In this document: positions 10,664 to 22,800 of the stretch, in pieces
Numbering within the stretch: position 1 is the stretch's first letter
Layout of the letters: each line of letters starts with the position of its first letter
Origin: Vitis vinifera
Lineage: Eukaryota; Streptophyta; Magnoliopsida; Vitales; Vitaceae
DNA length: 64,000 bases
NCBI RefSeq assembly: GCF_030704535.1
Contig: NC_081813.1
Coordinates: 714,501-778,500, forward strand
Direction: 5' to 3'
Notes under the pieces: generated by a model
What the model was told of the DNA's origin: nothing
The model's input: only the letters and a program-made list of their open reading frames with translations
Databases searched by the model: none
Made by a program: the position numbers and the translations under genes

Positions 10664-13600
10664 TTACAGTTCATCATGCTTTGAACCAACAGCACCTGTA
10701 TCAGAAAGTATGATAATTAAGATAGACACAAGATTCTTGCAAAGTAGAAACATATTTCTTTGAGTGTGAGACACATCTTAACAGTAACAAACATGAAGAT
10801 TCAGTTTGCTTTTATGGAAGTCAATTCCAAGCAGATAGTTCTTGTTTTCATTTTTAACAAGTTGATTTTGAGTCCATGCCATCAGAAGCTTAAACTTTTT
10901 TCTTTAGTAGCCTTTTGTGAAGTATGTGATATCTTCTAGTCTGCTATTATTTCAATGAAAAAACTTTCCAAAAAAGAAAAGAAAAAAAAAAGGTGAAATC
11001 AAACTGCAGTGGAGTGTTAGAGAAAAGAAGGAGCACAAAAAGATAAAAAAAATACAGGGAATTTTGGAAAATCACATCTATTCAACATTGCAGGGCTGGT
11101 TTTGAAATTTTATGTTATCTTTTGATTTCCTCCATCATCAAGCAAATGTAGAATAAGAAAAAAAAATGGGTGAAGAGAGAAAAGTTCTATATTCATATTT
11201 GAAAATGCATCAGCCCTATTCTTTGGGATCTTGAAGAAATAAAAGAATTAAGGCCACAAACAGCAAAGCAAAGTAGTTCAGAAACATCTCAGCATTTTTA
11301 GAAATGTACTTCGCAAAAACAAGTATTGGATCTCCAGATTGTCATTAAGCTAGACATGCTGGAACCACCTGAGGCCATAAAAGGAAAACTTGTTCCATCA
11401 ATTAACAAAGACATATTCACTAAAGCATAGAGATTTTATTTGAACATTTTGTAATAATTCCATACATCTTTTTTAGACCTTTCCTCAACTTTTGGAGCCC
11501 TAGTGTGCAAACAAACACAAATTTATTTATTCTTATAGAGAATGTCCTAGTCCACTGATTATATGCTCGGGAAATCTAAAGATTCCATATTGTTTTACTA
11601 AATAGGCCTCCTAGTTTTGGTAGAATAACCTCCATGGTTACACAACTTTGTATACAAACAACAGATCCAGTCATGCTCCTAACCCCCTGATCTTTAGTTC
11701 TAAGAGGTTCATATGCAACCAAACACATGCTAGGACAGTGTAAAGGCTATAGACCAAAAAACATGAAATTACAACAATGGGCACCATCCCACCCCAAAAC
11801 TCGGACAAGCCTTAGAATGCATATATACCTAAAATATAAGAATCAAAATGACACCTCAGTAATAATCCATGCACCAAAGTTCTCACCAAAAAGGAACCAC
11901 ATTCATCTAAAGCCTAATAAATATTACTGTCATAAGATAGCATATCAAAAAAAAATCCTGATATTTCTTATCAATATTAACATAAAATCATCATGTCTTA
12001 GAAAGCAATGGCATTGGTAGATTCAAATAAATATATTTTGTTATATTGACTAATGGAGAAAGGAATTGACCTGAAGAAAATTCTTCAAAGAAAAAAGATA
12101 TCTCCCTCTCAGCAGATTGGGGAGAATCTGAACCATGGACACAATTCTTTTCTAGATCCTGTCCACACATTGCTCTGATACTGAAAATGAGAGCAGAAAC
12201 AATCAAGAAACCAGCAAAGAAGCTACAAAAGTTATTAAGCATATCACAGAACAAGGAAAACACACCAATCATAGAGACATTAATCAAATTGGATACAAAC
12301 TCTACATTCATATGATAATAGAACAAGCAAGATTGCTAATGAAAATATTAAACAAAATATGGTCATGATTAACAAGAACATAAATAACCTGTGAGGATGA
12401 GTAACCTTAGCCTTCTGAGCATCAGTTGGTCCAATTAAGGCACGCCAATCAGCAACAGCATTTACCTTCTCCAAGACCATAACCAAAACTGGACCACTGA
12501 TACAAGTAATGTATCACAAACAGTGAGAGGAGTTCTCAAATATGTATCCTAAATCAATAACATTGTAGATACAACTCCAATATACAGTGATTATAAATCC
12601 ATTTAAAACTCAACAAGATGCAAAAGAAAATCAAGAGACAGAGCAAGTAGCATGCAATACTATTATTTGCTCAAATTATTTTCAGTAAACAAGCATTAGG
12701 ATTCACTGGACTGATTAATAAGATAGACAAAATATGCTAACAATGCCAAAGCTTCATGTATTAAAGGCCATACAATGACAGGGGCATGGCTTAAGCTGGA
12801 GTCATGCTGCACAGGGATTTAAGCAACTTCCTCTGACAGTGAGAGAGAGGGTACAGTATTTCCAAAACTGGGCACCATGAAGCTTCAAATAACTATAATA
12901 GTCAAAAAGTCTATGGATAATGATTAATTTGCATGCTGCTTGTGAAACAAGAATTGGAGAAGCCTAGTTCATAGCTAATATGTACAATGCTTTTTCAGAA
13001 GGGTAGTTCAGTTGCTTTCAAAGATATTAAGTATATGACTAATATGAAAAGTTCAAGAACATAAGTGTGTGATTCTGTGGTTGATACCACAAAACAGAGA
13101 AATGTAAAGTGCAGAAGAAATTTATAAAAAAAATAAATAAATCCTAAACTGGTTTGGCTGCAGCAGTTTGTTGAGAAGACTCAATTCAAGGAGCTAATAT
13201 GAAACTTGTGATGTGAACAATAATTATCAACTTTAATCAAGCAATAGAGGCGATCCAACCAATAATATTTTGAGTAGAAAAAATAACAAGAATTAATGTC
13301 AGGTAAAAGATACCTGGTCATGTATTTGACAAGGGCAGGAAAGAAACTTCTCGAAGAGTGTTCGGCATAAAATTTTCCAGCAGTATCCTCATCAAGTCGG
13401 ACTGTCATTTCCCTGAGAATGATAAAACCAGACTCCAGAATAGCGTTCTTTATCTCATCAGTATAGTTCCCAGACAACCCATCCGGTTTTATCATTGCAA
13501 ATGTTTTCTCTTTTTCAGCACTTCCACTGCTTGAAGATCTACATTCCTCATAATTTAAGGTAAACAGAAAGTTAGGACTAAAATGCCACACTAATGCTCC

Positions 13601-15351
13601 ACATTAGGAGATCCAAGGGAAATGGTCAACCATCCAAGAAGAAATTTCAAGGGAAATTAACAATGAAAATACAAAGAATTGCAACTTTCTTAGATTCTAG
13701 CAGAAATTTGATAAATCAAGAAGAAAGTCCATTTTAAATACGATAAGAAGTCATAGTAAATTCATAGACTCCTAGGAAATTATCTGCCACCAAATTACTA
13801 ATTCTATGTTTGGTTTCAAGAAATTACTAAAGAAAGCAAAAAATGCTAAGGAAAATCACTTTCTCGTATTTGATTTTACTATGGCTATGTTTGGTTCCCC
13901 GAAAATACTAAAGAAAGAAAACAAATGCTAAGAAAAATGATTTTCTTATGTTTTGGTTTTACTATCCAAAATGCGAAAGAAATTCAAATATAATTAAAAT
14001 TATTAAGAAATTTGCATATTTTTAAATTATTTAATATTTATAAATAGGATTTAAATAAGTGAAAAAAGTTTGAAATAATATATAAAAATACTTTATTGAC
14101 TTTAAATCTACTTTATATTTTCCTTTACTTTTTCTTCCCCTCTACTTTTTCTCCCAGGAACCAAACATGGCCTATAGAAAATATGAAAGAAAATCAAATA
14201 TAATTAGCATTAGTTAGAAACATATACATTTTCAAATCATTTAATCTTTATATAATAGAGTTAAAATAAATTAAATGAGTTTAAAGTAGCATATCAAAAT
14301 AATTTATTGATTTTAAATCTATGCTTTATTTTCCCGCACTTCTTTGTTCCTTCTACTTTTTCCTCTCTATTTTCTTTCCCTTACATTTTCTCTCTAATTT
14401 TCCAGGAACCAAATATAGCATAAGGCTTCAATATTAATGCATTAATTACTAATGACTAGGAGACTTAAGAATAGAGAAGAGATTAGCTGGATAAAATTTC
14501 CAGCAAATCAAAGTGGTGGCTAATTCATGGAATCCTAAGAAACAATTAGCGACCAAATTATTCAAAGTAGAGACGTTCACCAACAAAGAGTAGCATATAT
14601 CAAAACATAGAGAAAATTGCCCTAATATTTATACATGGAATCCTTGCTTGAGATTGAGAACGAAATTTTCAACATATTAGAAGCCATAATTAATTCAAAG
14701 ACTCCTACAATCTATCAGATTGTTCAAAGCACCGTATGTTGGCAAAATCAGCATTAGTTACCAAAGATTAACAGATTTAAAAACAGAGGAGAGATTATTA
14801 GTCAAAAATTGCGTGAGTGAATAACACTTAGGAAATAAAATAAATCAAATTCAAGATACAAGGTTTTAGTTAGTTTTGGTTATCAAAAACAATGAAAAAA
14901 ACAATTCAATTAAACGGAATAGATGTGTTAGGCTTAGTTGATTGAAATTCCTACTTACTCGATTCTCGAATGATAAATGGCCTAAGCCCTGATCCCTTTC
15001 AGGTCTCCCATTCTCTCAGTTACCAAACAACAAAGAAAACAGCACACAATTCGGAATCTAATGTTTATGATTTCTTTGTTTGGCAAAAACACCTACAAAT
15101 TCAACTCCACTAATCAAAATATTTGCTTCAGGAACGGTTGATAAAAAAAAATTTACTAACTCAATTCACTCGAATAATAAACAGCCGAAGACTCAAACCT
15201 TGATCTCTTTCCATTCCTTTCATTTTTCTGCCACCAAACAGCAAAGAAAATGCAAAATTATATCTCTCCTTTACCTGCCAATAAGAGAGACAGAAACCAG
15301 AAGCAACAAAACCAGAAACCTTGAAACGCAAGGAGCGATTTGGAGAGCCAT
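10664..15351 (-). CDS. nucleoside diphosphate kinase with signal peptide and KHDEL tail, 183 aa
   Basis: Five exons join in frame: 15275-15351, 13314-13538, 12389-12496, 12071-12180 and 10664-10695. The enzyme moves the gamma-phosphate of an NTP to an NDP through a phospho-histidine. TFAMIKPDG (Lys43) near the N-terminus and NCVHGSDS (His152) carry the key catalytic residues; SRSFFP and the GPTD stretch are also typical. The first 25 residues ([20 protein letters not shown]...) form a hydrophobic signal sequence. The last exon adds a short tail ending in KHDEL, an ER-retrieval signal, so the mature enzyme is inferred to sit in the ER lumen rather than cytosol, plastid or mitochondrion. Length and layout fit a divergent plant NDK group separate from NDPK1-3. 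The last intron (10696-12070) hides the 32-nt terminal exon, so automated models could miss the KHDEL. Confidence 0.93.
13802..14421. mobile_element. TIR element (family D) interrupted by a younger copy
   Basis: The outer copy begins attctatgtttggtttc and ends ggaaccaaatatagcat, inverted versions of each other. Its body continues across the inner insertion (tttgattttacta ... tagaaaatatg). It lies in intron 1 of the NDP kinase gene. Confidence 0.6.
13883..14172. mobile_element. TIR element (family D), inner nested copy
   Basis: This 290-bp element has termini GGCTATGTTTGGTTCC and GGAACCAAACATGGCC, flanked on both sides by TAT. Its internal sequence (aattcaaatataatt, ttattgactttaaatctact) matches the outer copy it landed in, so the family inserted into itself. 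Confidence 0.75.
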
Positions 15352-15574
15352 TTGAAGCGTCAAACTACAAAAAGAAACAACCGTGACTACAAATCCATGT
15401 ATATAGAGGGAGAAAGATCGAGCGAAACCTTAGATTTCGCAGTTTTTGCTCACACGTGATTGCTTGGGAGGAAAGTGTAGAGAGGAAGAAAACTAGAGCT
15501 CTGGGAAAGAAGAAAAGTAAGAGCGGGAAAATGAAATGAAAGAGTGGGGAAGATTTGATTTTGGGCAGCGAGGC
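15352..15574 (-). promoter_or_regulatory. NDP kinase 5' leader
   Basis: This is the stretch between the TATA box and the ATG at 15349-15351. It is purine-rich on the plus strand, hence pyrimidine-rich in the transcript, as is usual for leaders. Transcription probably starts near 15545, inferred from the TATA position. Confidence 0.5.
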
Positions 15575-15582
15575 TATTTATA
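15575..15582 (-). promoter_or_regulatory. TATA box of the NDP kinase gene
   Basis: The minus strand reads CTATAAATAG, a strong plant TATA box, about 225 nt upstream of the start codon. Confidence 0.6.
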
Positions 15583-15713
15583 GAGAGACTAGGCTGCGGC
15601 GACTACCGCTGAGAAGTGGCTTTTTATTTAGAGGCGCTTGATTTCTGTGTGACTTTCGCATTTGGATGATGCACCAGTGGGGTCTACATGGACTTAGGAT
15701 TTTCGGGTCGTAG

Positions 15714-15774
15714 AAAACGACGTCGTTTACCATTTAGTCCCGGTTTTTGTTGCCATGCCTAAACGACGCCGTTT
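15714..15774. promoter_or_regulatory. paired AAACGACG(T/C)CGTTT palindromes
   Basis: AAACGACGTCGTTT at about 15715-15728 and AAACGACGCCGTTT at 15761-15774 lie 33 bp apart, about 135-190 bp upstream of the NDP kinase TATA box. The same palindrome occurs upstream of the proteasome gene at 36394-36407. The centre GACGTC is a bZIP-type ACGT core. Confidence 0.6.
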
Positions 15775-16890
15775 AGTAGTTATGTCTTAAGTCTTAACTC
15801 TTAACTCTTAAATATGAAAACAAAGGCGAGTTCTAGACCTGATTCCACGGGTAAGGTAAGTTTACTAAGCCGGAAAAACAAAAGAAAAAAAAAATTAATA
15901 AATTATTTTTATATCTTTTTAAATTTATTTCACTTATTCTATTTTTTTTAAATTAAATAATTTAAAAATAAATAAAATTTTAATTATATTCAACTTTTAA
16001 TAATTTTTTTCTTTCCATATTTCCAAACTTAACCTAAAATAACTTTACCACTATAAAAAAATTATTATCTCACAATAATCTAATTTTGATTTATAAAAAA
16101 AGATAAAACTTTTGAAAATAGGACATCGCCCTTGAAAGCTTATGGCTTTGTTGGTTTTCACGTATTCATCTTCCTGACTAAACACTAAAACTAAAATGGG
16201 CCGTCCATACCAATCTCAATCTCAAGGCTACAACCTCCGTTGCCATCAGAGATATTAAAAATATAAGTTGTATAGCCTTATCCAGTGCCATTTCCGAAAT
16301 ATCACTCAATCACAAAGAATAATACCATGAAAAATAAGCCATTGCTATGTATATCGTAAATAATCTCGTGGTCTTTGTAATTAAAATCCTATTTCTTTTA
16401 TACCCAACCCTTGTATCCTTATAGCTTTGATCCAATTTATTTATACCCAGCCTCATATCTTTGTACCATTATTCAATTTTCCATGCTTAATAATGAACTA
16501 ATCTTAATTATTTAATTTGTAAATAAAATAAATAAATTAAATTAAAAAAAATAAATAAAAATAATTTATTAACTTTAATTATATACATTTTTCATTTTCC
16601 TTCCCTTCTCTTCTCTTCTCTCTTCTTATCTTATTTTTAATTTCAATTACATTTTTTTTCTCAAATCAGAGAGAATTTATGAGAACCTGAGTATATATAA
16701 TTTTATTTTTCTTCTCTTCTCATTTTATTTATTTATGTATTTTAATTTTTGTTATATTTTCCAAATTTTCCCTAGAAAATGAAAAGGCGGACCTCAGTGA
16801 TACCGCTGTAAACATAATATATATATATATATATTGCAGCAACAGCGTATATACATACATTTTGATGTCCTACTCTGTATCGTTGGGTCA
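15775..16890. other. intergenic, VIT/vWA gene 3' flank
   Basis: AT-rich DNA with pyrimidine tracts (ctcttctcttctc near 16610) and a (TA)n near 16820. The part near 16800-16890 is likely 3' UTR of the next minus-strand gene. No exon seen. Confidence 0.4.
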
Positions 16891-19800
16891 TTAGCCGCAC
16901 GAAACACAGAGTTCACAGCAACAATCCATGCACCCGAAACACGTGAGGGCAGAACAGAGCTGTGTGAAGGCTATTGCGCATTGGTTATTCAGTTTTGAAC
17001 AAGCCTGGATGAAGCACATGCAACATATGCGATCAGCCACCATGGCGCAACAGTTGGTAGCAGCCTTAAAGATCACATCTGTGCCCTCAGGTGGCTTTGG
17101 CTCTTCGACTCCTGAAGGCAGATTCTCAGATGTTGCTGTCAAGTCACCAAAGCCGATGCCCAGGGTTCCTAGGAGTATGATTTTCTGTCCGATTGAGTCC
17201 ACCATCTTCTGCAGGCCATATATATGACATATGCAAGTTAAAACAAAATTCAAAAGGAATTAGCCTCTAGGCATCTGGCGCATTTAAGATAGAAGGGAGA
17301 CAGTAACGCCATGTTTGACAATGTTTCAGACTTATATGGCCTAACCCAAAGCTCTTTTTTAAGCTAGGGCTTCTATCAATATTTGGCTAATCTTATTTGA
17401 TTTAAGAAAACAGTGTAACATAAAAGTCAAGAACATATTATTTATTGTAGAAACTCTATTTTAACTTATATAAAAAGTTTTTTCATATTGAATAAAATTT
17501 CTAATAACAATATCGCCTTCCAAAAATTATGGCTTTGGTTTTATAGTATCTAATTTTAGCTCTATTTGAGAACACTAATTTCAAATGTTTTTTGGCTTTG
17601 CATTATAAATACATAAACTAAGATTGAATAATAACTCAGGAAATTTTCTCATGTTGCATATGGTGTAAGAAAAAGGACAGAAGCCATTGTCCGGTTGCCA
17701 GTCAAATGAATGCATTGGATCATAGAAGTTGAGCCTATAACTGAAGTGATTCAGTGGGTAAAATGCATACCTCTTGTAGCATCACTGATTCAGAGGCTTG
17801 CTTCCCTTTATCAGTCACAAGTAAAATCATGCAGGTATACTCTGAAGGAAAGCCCGTCTGCATGCTCATTCTTGCGATCTACACAATAAGGGAAATAGTT
17901 CATGCAAAATTATATTTTAATATGGAATGCATATACATACTTTTATAAAGTACCAATCTCATCCAACCTTAAGAACTAAACTGGGGCACATGCATATAAT
18001 TGATACTGAACCTGTGTTTCGTTTCTGGAAAGAAATAAAATATAATTGAAGTTCAAATTATTTACTTTTTGTATAAGAGCTAAAATAAGTAAAATTGTCT
18101 TTAAATCTACTTTTTATTTTCTTTTATTTTTTTTTCTTTCCTTTTCCTCTTGATTATCTTTCCCTCACATTTTTGCTCAAATTTTCTGAGAACCAAGCAT
18201 AGCCTATGACATGATCATAACTATGTGATTCAACAGTGTCTTTTGGTTGGTAGGAATTGGGAAAACCACATGGATATTCAAGATTAGAAAATAAGTGAAC
18301 TCAGTATTAAACTCAATTCAGCTCTTTTATAATACAATAGATTGGCAAATGGGGTAAACATACTCTCTCCTCTAGCTGTTTACTTTCTGACAACCATGCT
18401 TGTACTGTGAGTAAATTAATTTGTCTCCTTGCAAATACCTGCCAAGAAAGGCAACAGAACATACCATCAGAAAAAGCTGATCTAGTTTGTGGGCTCAGTT
18501 TCGACAACACATACACGGAAAAAAAGGAGTAACTGAATGATTAATACAGAACATAACATTCAAGTGCTAAGCGTTCAGAGAGGATTTCCTGTGAAATGTC
18601 AAGAGAAATGTGGGAAATACAATGGGAATGGGAAGGTAAGTTTTTGAAGTCCCTATCTATTCCATTGGTGCAAAAAGCAAATAATGGCAAAGGGGGCTCA
18701 AAAATGGGATCTATGAATGGACAAATATCAATTGGAAGCAGGGAAGCATGTACATCTCCTCTTAGTGTAGGTAAGTTTTTGAAGCCCCTATCTATTCCAT
18801 TGGTGCAAAAAGCAAATAATGGCAATGGGGGCTCAAAAATGGGATCTACGAATGGACAAATATCAATTGGAAGCAGGGAAGCATGTACATCTCCTCTTAG
18901 TGTAGGCCACAGACTATCCTAATACATTTCAAAATTGAAAAAGATAAATCTCCTCAAATGAATTAAATGACAGCCAAGATAAATTTGATGATTGTGTGGT
19001 ATCTTTCATAGCTAATCGTATAAAGAACCAAAAATAACATGATCACATGAAGAATATTTTTCCAAACCCTAACAAATACTTTCTCAGTTTTAAAGAATGT
19101 GTCAATCATTTCTAATCCGAAGATCACAAAGTAGAAAATTACTCTGTCAAGCGGAATCTCCTTGGCCTTCTGTATTTTCAAGTCTATCGTGAAATTGCTC
19201 ATATCTGCCAAACTACCACTAGCTTTGAGAGAATCAGGAAATTCTCCATGGTATCTGCCTGATATAATCAGTGGGCTTCCAGATGAAAGGTCTGGAATAT
19301 GAAATGGGAACAGCTGCAATACAGAACACGGAGAATATGATGTCAGGGATGCAACAATCAAAATAGACAAATATTTTAAGCATAGTCCAACTTTGGCTTG
19401 TTTAGCATGGTAGCATATCAAATGATGCATAAAACAGCACAAGAGATGAAACTACTAGGCAAATATGACACCCACAGGCATCACCATATAGCTGCAAACA
19501 AAGCATATATTAACTCCAAGGTAACTGATCATTCTTTTCTTGCTATTCCTGGTTGGCAGAAACATTGTGCTGTCAATTAAAACATACTATTTTGAATCTC
19601 TTTTTTGTTAACCACATGCATGATGAACAACCAGCATCCAAAACCCAGTTTTGAAATCTAATAATATTGGCCTTTTTTGTACACGCCCAAACCATCATAA
19701 TTGAATCTCCTCCAATTTATTGCCTATTGGAGCTAATCATAGATTTTAGTAATTGCAAGAAATCCACCCTTGTCCGCAAGCTAAGGAATAATTTTTAGAA

Positions 19801-22800
19801 TATACAGATTTTGAATAGTGAACTCTAGTACCTCTTAACCACACAATCAATCATAGATTAGGATCCCCACAAAATCAAATGTGTAATGAGAAAAAAAATC
19901 AACCAATAAGAGAACTACCTAAGATGAAGATACAAATATTCTGAAATTTAGGCTGAGGATAAGAAATAATACAAAGAAAGTGAAGCAGTGACGTGGATGA
20001 ATTGACAATACCTGCTAAAGAAAGAAATTAAACGAAATCCTAAATTACTCTATAAAGTGCATTTAGGTAATTTTGCAGATTTTACGTTTTTTAATGTCAT
20101 TAGTCAGAAATTGGTACTTGAATTGTATATATAATTTGAAAAGTTTTTTTATTGAAACTTTCTTCTTAAAAGAAGTGTCAATATTTCTAAACTTTCTATT
20201 TTATAAATTAATCTCTTTTCTCTTAAGTTTCTATTTTGAGTCTTCAGAATTTTGAAGTCTTTGTTATTAGAAATTTTATTCGAAGGTGTTTCTATAAAGT
20301 AGGATGTTAATTCTAAAAAAAAGAGTTTTTGTTTCTTTTTTTATATTTTATTTTTCAAAGATTTAGGAGTTCTCGAAAATGAACAACAGTCCTAATAAGT
20401 TGCTACATAGGATAGGTTTGCTTTTCATAATTTTTTTTTAGTTTTAAGGGTTCTAAAACTTTATAAATAAGGCTAATGGATGTGAAGGGGATGATGATTG
20501 ATGATCCAAAGATTTTTATTTTTATTTTTTTCTGGGTGCAAATTTTGCAATTTTCATGGTAAGACTTAATTATTTTACTTCTAAGTGAGACTCCTAGGGC
20601 CTATGTAAGTTTGCAAGGTTGCTTCTTTATCTTTTCTTTTCCTATTTTTTATTTTAATTTTTCCGTACTATTATAATTTTATCTTCCTTCTCCTTAAATC
20701 TCAAAAGATTGAAGTCCTAGTCCACCTATTTGATTATAGAAAACCATCCTAGTGTTGTCAAATATCAAGCAATCAATTACACACAAAATGTAATCACAGC
20801 ATTCAAAAGATCACCAACCAAATCACAAATGAAATTTAATGTCAATGAAAGTAAGTATTTTCATCTTTTGAAGCTCATACTGATGATGATGATACAATAA
20901 GTTTCTTGATGAAATTGTCACTGTGAAAGAGTTCTAAGCAGGATGAAAAATAAATAAAAAGTGAAACCATGACTAGTTAGCGACTTAGCTTACCTCAAGT
21001 GAATCAAGATGTTCCAAGGTTTCAATAGTTATATTTGCAAGAATGACAGATGAAGCTTTTGTGAACAGTCTTTGCATGTGAAAGGCAATTGAATCTGGCC
21101 AAATAGACAACAAGAATAAAAGAAAATTATATAAGTCCATGTTGTTCAAGAAGATGGTTGGTGCGTGCATTACTAAAACACAATTGGATATTTACTGACT
21201 CATGTTTGTGAACTTAAATGCTCCTTAATATCAGTTCAATATTAAATTTAACAGTAAAAGTATCTTCCCTGGACAACAGAATTTAAGAATAAAGTACTTG
21301 GCTAATCCCAAATAGGTGCATTATGTTAACAGGGAAGAAGAATCAGGGCACCAAATTTTCATTGAGATGTTTTCCACTTAATTCGTATGGTAAAAACTTT
21401 TGTAAAGATATAGGATTTAGTTAGTAAATTGATCTTCATTTGAGGAATTACTATGAATTTCTATACGACGTAGCCCAAAAGGTCATATGAGGAATGATTA
21501 CAGGGAGAGAGAGAGAGAGAGAGAGCTGGTAGTACTTCCTAAAAGTTTGAAGCAAAGGTTGCCTCTTACCAAAGTGTTCTGGTTATTGTTTTTGGTGTTT
21601 AAATTTAATTGCATTTTCTTTTGAATTAGTCAAATCATTTATATAAAAGTTAGCAAAGGGATTCATGCAACTAGGCTCCAAACTAGTAACTTTTTACTTT
21701 TTCCTATTTGCCCCTTTCAACATTAGCATTAGTACTATCAACATGAACAGCAATTACTGAATTAGTTCAACATTAGTAATACTATTTGTGAGGAAGAAAT
21801 AAATAAAAGTTGCAAACCAATATAACTGACCAGCATCATATGCAGCATCATAGTAACCCCTTCCAATCTGTGCTAGCATTTGCAAGAAGTAATGATTACA
21901 GTATGAACCTGTAAAGTCATTCACAGAAAAAAAAAAAAAAAAAATTGACTGGAAAATTCAGAAGGAATAGAATCACTACAAGATTGTGAGATCAAGAATA
22001 TCAGAGTTCTTTACCGACATGATACCTATGCCAAAAGTACAGATACGAGGACAAATTGGGCTTCTGTTTCTGAGATGGCCTTCCACAACATTACAAATAT
22101 GTCTTTCATCTTCAACAGCCCCATCAGTAATGAGGAAAATGAGAGGCATTGAACCACTAGTTTTAGTGAGCATCTCTATTGCCTGAGATAAAGCAGATTG
22201 TGAGTTTAGAAGTTCTAAAATCAAGTGTATGATATTGACATGTAGAGATGTGCGTCAATCAAAAATGTACATGAAATGGGGATGGGGATGTGGTTAAGTA
22301 AGATTATTTGTAATGTATTGCATGCAATAAACAGGATTTAAAGTAACCATCAATGGACATTTCTATTCTGAAGTCACCAACTTGTGGAGGACATCTTCCA
22401 TGTAATCTACACCTTTGAATGATTTCCACCATCTAATCTTGTACTACAAGAGAATTGACAAGACTACTGTGGTCATCTGAAAACATTTTCAACACATATA
22501 GCAAAGGCAAAAAGGCTGAGCTGGTCATGGCCTAGTGCCATAGCATATATTTTTGTCATGTTTCAACACAAATAGCACAGAAAAAAGGCTGGGTAGGATT
22601 TCATAGCATATGTTTTGTTATGGAGGTGAACTGAGCATAAAGAGAAGTCAAGTGCTCCTTTTTTACAGTATGTATTTCTCATTACCAATACATGCATGAA
22701 TATTATTATAGTGTGAAGAATCTAAACATAAAAGCCAATATTAACTCAGATTTAAACATTAACTGGAGGACATTACTTGCCATTCAGAATATTTTGAGAA

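Noticed and set aside
18596..18922. 108-codon plus-strand frame with an internal repeat
   Set aside because: It is produced by the tandem duplication inside a VIT/vWA intron; both copies give the same meaningless peptide.
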